A model generated the notes under the pieces. It saw only the letters and a program-made list of their open reading frames with translations, did not search any database and had not been told where the DNA came from. A stretch of DNA of 64,000 bases from Zeus faber (taxonomy: Eukaryota; Chordata; Actinopteri; Zeiformes; Zeidae), in NCBI GenBank assembly GCA_960531495.1, contig OY482846.1:43381463-43445462 (forward strand), written 5' to 3'. Made by a program: the position numbers and the translations under genes. Positions 57,174-64,000 of the stretch are shown here, piece by piece. Position 1 is the first letter of the stretch. Each line of letters opens with the position of its first letter.

Positions 57174-57311
57174 ACTGTCTGTCCATAAAAACTGTTGTCA
57201 AGGGCAACCCCTTCACCGAGATTCACATCCTTCGTATCACCCTGCGTGCTAATGAGAAAGAGAGAGAGAAAGAAAGATAAATATCTGTAATAGATGCTAC
57301 GAGACAAAGGT

Positions 57312-57444
<133 letters not shown>

Positions 57445-57529
57445 TGATTCGGATACCAAAGCGGAGAAACCTCAGATGATTTCCGCAAAGCAGATCCAGG
57501 AACCATCGCCAAAAAAACAACAGCACGGA

Positions 57530-58480
57530 AACGTAAAGAGAAAACAAGTGAGAAGAAAAGAAAAGAAAGAAAAGGAGAAAAATAACAAAGATTGTGCTTT
57601 CGTCGTCCTCCGTGACTCAGACCTTCAACTTGGTAATATAGGGTGTGCAAGCAGGGAACTAAGTAGCAAGGGGGAGTGAGAAAGAAAAAAAGAATCAAGA
57701 AAGAGGGAAACATGATGGAAGAAAAAAGAATAAAAAAGCAAAGTAGGAAAAAAGAAACCGAGCGGGAGGGCTTTTGTCAGCCTCCATGGCTCAATCCGTT
57801 CATTTACAGTGGGAATCATCGCGGAACCGGGGAAGGGAAGAAGGGAAAATACAAGAGGGAAATAAAGTGAAGGCAGTGCGTCCGGACGCCCTTCTGTGTC
57901 ATTAAAACAGTAAAACAAAAAAAAAAATAGATAAATAAATATATTAAATTATATGAAATAAATATTTGCTCCCGGACGTAACGGAGTGAGGACCCGACCG
58001 CAGGCGCTGACGGAGATCCCACTGGCTCCTCGTGTTTGAAAAAAATAAATAATAATAAATGACAATAAAGGGCATTTGAGAACAAAATCTTGTATTTTTT
58101 TTTTTTAAGTTCCGTTTGCATCAGAGCCTCTTTTGGAGTTATGAGGGTGTCCCAATACCAGTCACTTGAAAAAAATAAGAAGGCGAGGCGAGGGGCGTGC
58201 TTTCTCCAACAGATAACCAATTTGGGGGCCGCTGCTCACCGCCTGGGTGGAGTGCTTCACCTTTCCAACAGAGATGGAGGGATCAAGGAGAGCACAGCAG
58301 AAATAAATAAAGAATAACAAGGCCACAGACAGAAGATGAGAGGAGGTTTGAAAGAAAGAAAGAAAGAAAGAAAGAAAAAAGAGAGAAAGAAAGAAAAAAG
58401 AGAGAAAGAAGAAACAGAAAAGGAAAAAAGGACAAAAATGAACGAAGAACAACAAAGAAAGAAAGAAAATGAAGTCAAAA
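57530..58480. other. A/G-rich region with (GAAA)n
   Basis: Purine-rich sequence with GAAA/GAAAA units at 57545-57590 and 57680-57760, and a clear (GAAA)n tract at 58349-58480. Phenylalanine/leucine/serine frames on the minus strand are artefacts of it. No gene seen. Confidence 0.6.
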
Positions 58481-58734
58481 GAAGGAATGTATGAAAAACT
58501 CAACGTCCTCTCCTCCCTTCCTCTCAGTTCCGCCCAGTGATTATTCTATTACCCAGTTACTTATCAATTAAGATTATTATTATGAATTAATTACGACACG
58601 AGAAATATGCATCACATGTATTCGTTTATCCCCCAAAATACTTTTCACGTGAATGAGTCAAAAGTATTTCAGTGGAAAACACCCAGAGAAAAGTCACTCC
58701 CAGCCTGGGAACCCGACCAGTCTGCAGCTCCTGT

Positions 58735-59045
58735 TTCATTTGCTCTGCAGAGTACGTCGAGCCACCCTCCCCTTCCAACACATTTCCACCTGGTCTTGCC
58801 GTTGACGCACCTTACCAAGATGGCTGCCGCGTACGTGGATCGCCTGTCTGTCGAATCCGCGATCGCGACAGTATTTAACAAACTGGTCGGTATATTTTCT
58901 TTAAAAATTTCAAAAAAATCAACAAAATCTGATTGGTTGCAGGTCTATGCAGTGCTCTGATTGGTTGCAGGGCTATCCAGTTGTGTCCTGAGACATTTTG
59001 GTCCGCGCCCGTCGGTAACGATTTTCCCGTCGAAAAAACGATTTT
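58735..59045 (-). repeat. R5 dispersed repeat, copy 2
   Basis: The inverse of 46150-46440. It also carries two direct 'tgattggttgcagg' units (58931 and 58958) that hold CCAAT boxes in reverse and are not preserved in copy 1. See copy 1 for shared phrases. Confidence 0.65.
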
Positions 59046-59288
59046 CGCCTCCATGAACAAATAACCGATCGAATAATCGCCTGATTGACCATTACGACCC
59101 GTTCCTAGTTTGGGTTTTTAGAGCGCGAGCACAGCACGATGGGATGTCAGCTCCTCAAGTGGGTTTCCTGGCGCCATGTGTGAGGAAGGAAGCCAGTGTT
59201 TGAACCGTTAGGATACGAGGGCGTTTTTTCGGGAGGGGTTCGGCGACGCGGGCGCTTAGAACACACAGGAAGTCATTACCGGGGTGGA

Positions 59289-59308
59289 CGTGCGCGCGCG
59301 CGCGCGCG
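59289..59308. repeat. (CG)n alternating tract
   Basis: About nine alternating CG/GC steps after cgtg. Such tracts favour Z-DNA and are unusual in CpG-depleted vertebrate DNA. Confidence 0.9.
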
Positions 59309-59329
59309 GGTCCATTTCGGAGGAAATTG

Positions 59330-60655
59330 CTTTGCTGTTGATTACCGGTCTGGATGAGAACTCCCACTTGGTTTCCCACTCGGGTGCTAATGTGGCCCGA
59401 TGAAACAATATTTTGCTCGAGACGCCGCACACAGAGAGACAGCGAGGCTGAGGTAACAAGGTAAAGAATTGTCACAACAAGGAGGTCCTTCCGTGGATTT
59501 CCAGGAAGCCGTTGTTTGTTTCACACGATTGGGCTCCCCTGATGAACACAAAATATCAAACTGTTAACTAAAGCGGTTTATTACTCGAGGCACCGTGGGA
59601 GAGATTCCCATTACCTCGGTTTCAAAATCAAAAGCCAAGTATGGTTTTAGATATTGTATTACTTAATACCTGATTCTTATTAATATGCCACATAATAATG
59701 AATGTTGGGTGAAGTGTTAATACTTAATCCGTATTTTATTAAAATAAATCCCACATTTATACTTTTTTTGGCTGGCATTTTACGTTCAATATATTTGCAT
59801 TATGCATGTTCACCTCTATGTGTTGCTTTCAAAAAAAACAAAAAAAAAAACGGAAAAGAAAGAATAAAGAAATGAATGAGAAAAAAACAAGAAAAAAAGA
59901 ACCAAGTAAAAAGAGAGAAAAGGAAATAAAGAACATCAACTTCCAGAAGTATCTCTATAAAGCATGATATCATTCAATGGAGTCTATTGCCAAAGAACAC
60001 TGGTAAAAGTGGTAATATATCAGATTATTTTGTTTACAAAAAAATCCTTGATTTAGCTCAGACTTTGTGAGAAACAGCCATTCAATTGTCAATTTGTGAG
60101 GTATATGACAAGAATGCAAATGTCGAGAAATTAAAAAATATTAAATAAGAATAATAAATAAATAAATCTATAAGTGAAAAAAAAAAAAATAATAATAATA
60201 ATAACAATAATATATGTATACAATTTTCATAAAATAAAGTACCGTCTTAGAGCAAGTTTTGGAATAAAATATAAAAGTTGTAGTTTCAAATGGAAGTGGA
60301 TTCTGGGAGTTGTAGTGAAATCAACCCAACAAAGACGATTTTATTGATTTCACTTTCGCTTTTTAACAGTTTTTTCTACAATTTAAAGCAAATTACCCGG
60401 TAAAGCCTTTGGTGAATTTATTACTAATAGGACGTATTTTCTTGAGAATTGTCTCAATTAAAATAAACAAAAAACGGTTCTAACAGGAAAGACTAAATAG
60501 ATATTTAGATAGAATAGATGAAATAAAACATTTTTAGAACACAATTCTGCCGCACATCAAAGAAAGGTGATAAGTTCTATAAGTAAATAAGTCAGTGTTT
60601 GATACTGAATTATATAGATAGATGCATATGTAACTTGAACTTTCCGACCCCAATA
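59330..60655. other. AT-rich intergenic DNA
   Basis: A-runs at 59830-59930 and an (AAT)n run near 60180-60210. No gene or transposon recognised. Confidence 0.45.
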
Positions 60656-60657
60656 AC

Positions 60658-61443
60658 AGTAATAATAATAATAATAATAATAATATGAATAATAATATGA
60701 ATAAAATGAAAAATAATATGAATAATAATATGAATAATAAAAAATATAGCTGCAAGCAGTAATACACAGTTCCCTGGAACATAGCATCAGTTTCCCGTGA
60801 ACGCAGCCTCAACTCACAGAATGACGCGGCTAGTCCTGGTGACACGCAGAATTACTTATACAAGGATACACTTGTTGTGTGTTATTACTTTATCCTTAAA
60901 GTGAGAAGATGGCTGCCTACACCTACGACCTGTAGTCCACAGAGTCCTGCTGTGGAAGGAAATCACGCCGTGTGGAAGTTCCCGACAACACGGTTCTCTA
61001 TTCAAACACTGCATGTCCCTCAGAAACATTTCATCAACCTTTTGAAACATTTAGGACTGAAAAATAACGCACACGATTCAGACCTGTTGCTCTAGAGCTG
61101 CAAACCAACTCCATGTGTGAGGACACAAACAGGGAACTTGGTTTTGGAATGTTTTTGACAGTTTGCAACCACTTCGGAGCCACACCAAGCAGCTCGCACG
61201 GATGCCAATGGAGGTCTGTCGCCACAACCTGCACATATATAGCGAATTGGATGACGATGTCACAAAGCGCATTGCTCCACAAACTCATCTCATCTTGTGG
61301 ATAGATTTGGATGACGCCAGATGTCTGCCACGTCCCGGTTCTAACGACACCTCAACCATGTCCTTGAAGCTGCAGAGGTTGCTCTGTTCCAGACAGTTTT
61401 CGGCCAAAAAGTGCCAAGGAGAATAAAGGTGATAATAATCATC

Positions 61444-61485
<42 letters not shown>
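60658..61485. repeat. (AAT)n-flanked dispersed-type repeat
   Basis: (AAT)n/AATATG units at 60658-60745 lead into 'atatagctgcaagcagtaat', a phrase I associate with a common fish repeat. A second (AAT)n tract (61443-61484) follows 'ggagaataaaggtgataata'. The sequence between may be one old element with (AAT)n at each end. Frames inside (for example 61163-61426) match nothing known. Confidence 0.35.
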
Positions 61486-61489
61486 AAAT

Positions 61490-62855
61490 GTCTGGAGAAA
61501 CAGAATAAGAAACCTTAGCAGCCAGTGGCAATTTTTAGATGCTGTCACCTGGTATGAGTTTGGGTTTCCTCCGGCAAAAACACTGATTAATTCTAGGTAT
61601 TTTATGAACATAATTCGTTTTTTCACCCAGAGGTTTGAACTCGAGTCCCTGGGCCCCCGTTGAAATATCCATGGAGCCGGCGAAGGAGAAACGCTGCTGC
61701 TGGATCTCCCACGACGCCACTTTAATGAGGGCAGGGATTGAAAAGCTCACGCCTTTTGGAGTTAGTTCTTTTGCCGTTCTTAATATCCAAAAGTATAATT
61801 TCCCGCTAAATAATTGAGAAGGCCTTTAAAGAGCAAATATTGGCGTACGCAAGCACAATCAGGCTTGGGAATGGCTTAATATGTGCCACCATGTGAGACT
61901 AAATCACATTAGCTGATTATGATGTGACCGATTTACCTTCACATTCCACCTAAATCATTTCGATAGAATTATTCCCGGGAGAATTCCATCCACATCTCAG
62001 AGCCGAACCGACCCGACAGAACCAAACCTAGGAAGAGTCGGAGCAGTCGGACTAATCTTTTGTACCGAGTCGCCCGTCGGGAACGAGCCGAACGTTTCGC
62101 CACCGACGGACAGGTGTGTATTGGAGACCAATGAAAGCCCGGGTCTGGAGTTCTCCTCCGGTAGTTTCACAGGACAGACCGTCACAACGTCACTTGTATT
62201 TCTTCAGGCCACAGAGAGACAGACGAGCAATGATCAAAAACGTGAAACTCTGCCATGCGCGCACACACACCGTCCTCTTTCAACTCCCCTGTCCGTCCTA
62301 TTTCCTCCCCGTCCGCTCCCCGGCAGCTCAAAGCTCCACATTCTGGACCTGTAAAAAAAAAAAAGAAAAAAAAAAAAAGGTGGCGACTTCCCCGACAGTT
62401 TCAAAGGAACTTGGTCCTCGAGCAGATCCAGCTCCGAAAATCATCCAAACTTTTTCTCCTCCGGCTCCAGCTTAGTGCGCGGTCACGGAGCTTCATCGCA
62501 GCATTACAATTCATGAGCGCCGACTCACAACGCGCTGGCGGTAATGTCATTCGCGGGTCTCGCCGAAATGTTCTGACTCTTTTTTTCAGTGTCGGGGAGT
62601 CAAACCAAAGGGAAAAACCCAGACATTTATGGGGAGCTCCACGAAATGCCGAAACCCTTTCGGAGATGCACGTCGGGGATCCGGGTTTTGGTGTGCGTCT
62701 CCCATCTCTCGGGCCGTAGTGTTTTCGTAAATTTGAGCCGGTCATAGATTTGCTTTCATCCAATCTGTTTTGCTGGATATGGCGGCTTCTGGAAATATAC
62801 ATTGCGCACATTTATGAAAAACAGTGCCCGCGACTCGGAAGCTAATCCATACGCT
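61490..62855. other. Intergenic DNA, partly regulatory-looking
   Basis: 61840-61970 is repeat-free with 'gggaatggcttaatatgtgc' and 'cattagctgattatgatgtg'. An A-rich run lies at 62351-62380. Frames at 62116-62719 and 62401-62811 lack known domains. Confidence 0.3.
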
Positions 62856-62859
62856 TGGC

Positions 62860-63330
62860 GCGGAGAAAATCTCAGTGGCCGCGAGCGCACCTTTAAACAT
62901 GCACCGTAAAAGCCAGATAATGGGCACTTTTGCGCAGAAACTCATGGGTCGATATAAAAGTTGTACATCGGTGATAAACAAATTGAATTACCCTCTTATC
63001 CCGCTTTTCCGCAGTTCATTGCCTCTGGGCATTGCATTGCGCGCGGCTCCCACTCGTGTGTTTTGTTTTTAAATTATTTATTCATATTCATAGACCAAAT
63101 TATCATTTTTCACGCCCCCCCATGCTTGGATTTCCTCCCAGCCGGCTGAACTCTGAGGGCCGAGGTGAAATCCGCAGATATTCTCCGGCATGAATAAACC
63201 ATTCCACGGCCTCTTTCGACGCGGCCATTAACATCGGGCAATTCCTACTGTACAAAGCCGCCGGCACCATTATGCCGCTGTGCATTAGCACGGCAAATGT
63301 GTCACATCACCGTGGGGAGATTGCTTCAAT
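62860..63330. other. Repeat-free block, possible regulatory DNA
   Basis: Two stretches stand out: 62860-63020 ('ctttaaacatgcaccg', 'aaattgaattaccctcttat') and 63120-63320 ('ggccattaacatcgggcaat', 'attatgccgctgtgcattag'). They are single-copy-looking, non-coding and free of transposon signatures. Conservation cannot be checked here. Confidence 0.28.
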
Positions 63331-63571
63331 GTGTCGGCTGGTGGTCCCACCGGAACACAAATACGCACATGATCTATTGGTATGCGGTCGACATATGATC
63401 GTGTCAAGTCCAATTTATGCACATAACCCTTAAGCCAAGCCATCTTAAAGATCATAGGCTATGAGTTGGTCCATTGTTATTAGCACCTGAGGACAAAAAG
63501 ACGTGTCCGAGCTTCTAAATTAATGCAAAAGCAAAGGTGCATCAATCTCGTTGGTGTGCCAAGCGTCTGTC

Positions 63572-63605
63572 TTGCAGTGCTCAAGTCCTGACTCGAGCAC
63601 TGCAA
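63572..63605. repeat. 16-bp hairpin, 2-base loop
   Basis: ttgcagtgctcaagtc (63572-63587) pairs with gactcgagcactgcaa (63590-63605) with one mismatch. Confidence 0.92.
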
Positions 63606-63609
63606 TGAC

Positions 63610-64000
63610 TTGAGTGTCTGTGGCTTGGACTTTCTGACTGTAGCTTATTGCCCCGGATCTCAACGTGTGCAGATGACTCTGTGCTTCAAATATAGAGAGT
63701 GAACGATATTAAACACTGCATTGTAATTCACTTCAACGGTAGGTTCCCGATCATCCGATTTTTAAATGATGGATGTCCGATGTATGAGCGGTGTCTTAGC
63801 TACCGTATAGAATACGTCGAAACCAAGGATAATAAAATGACCATCAGGAGACAACGTTGTGCATGAGCACGACAAGCAGTCAAGGACATGCTCATTGACG
63901 ATGCGGATGACGGATCAAGTGTTTTGTGGGAGAGCTGGGATTGCAGTGAGCGGCTGGATGGTGATCAGATATGGGGGGGGGGATCCGATCTGATGAGGAA
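63610..64000. other. Intergenic DNA at window edge
   Basis: No gene or repeat recognised. Confidence 0.4.

Noticed and set aside
57625..58503. Hydrophobic Phe/Leu/Ser frames resembling membrane proteins
   Set aside because: Reverse translations of A/G-rich simple sequence, with no conserved features.

Overview
This window looks like nuclear DNA from a teleost fish. It carries Tc1-like DNA transposons with fish-type terminal repeats, CR1/L2-type non-LTR retrotransposons whose first ORF has an esterase-like tail, fish LINE 3' tails, and many long (CA)n/(GA)n microsatellites. The base composition mixes CpG-rich islands with AT-rich stretches, as in fish intergenic DNA. The species cannot be named from the sequence. 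I find no host protein-coding exon, rRNA, tRNA or other RNA gene that I can support. All recognisable coding sequence belongs to decayed mobile elements, and every long reading frame outside them is a by-product of simple repeats or GC richness.

Layout. 1-2.3 kb: an octamer cluster, a 33-bp minisatellite with higher-order structure, and a repeat-free block that may be regulatory. 2.6-6.0 kb: an unclassified repeat (family R2) with a broken ORF, a LINE-tail repeat (R1), and a nearly full-length but dead Tc1 element inserted in a TA microsatellite. 6.1-9.8 kb: an antisense CR1/L2-type LINE with esterase, endonuclease and reverse transcriptase remnants, itself interrupted by the 3' end of a second LINE. 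9.9-12.5 kb: repeat R3 and an inverted R2 copy ending in a perfect 24-bp hairpin. 12.5-28 kb: mostly single-copy-looking DNA with satellites, a CTCF-like site, CpG-rich stretches (22.5-24.4 and 26.3-26.8 kb) and a 430-bp compound microsatellite.

28-29.3 kb: an internally deleted Tc1 element of a second family. 29.3-38.4 kb: AT-rich DNA, an LTR-like segment, a fold-back element and a possible enhancer with three GATA motifs. 38.4-45.6 kb: a Tc1 fragment, R3, an R2 copy split by R1, a hAT transposase fragment, another R1, and an unusual interleaved inverted repeat. 46-59 kb: repeat pairs R5 and R4 (R4 is a MITE-like pair in direct orientation), R3 in reverse, several hairpins and long (CA)n tracts. 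59-64 kb: AT-rich DNA, an (AAT)n-flanked repeat and repeat-free blocks that may be regulatory.

No set of genes works together here. The window reads as a gene-poor region where old transposons have nested in one another, with scattered blocks that look like developmental regulatory DNA. That last reading rests on motif content and absence of repeats, not on alignment. I did not find a convincing new biological system. The most unusual items are the R2 family with its unknown ORF, the interleaved inverted repeat at 45.0-45.6 kb, and a series of close, nearly perfect hairpins suggesting template-switch events.
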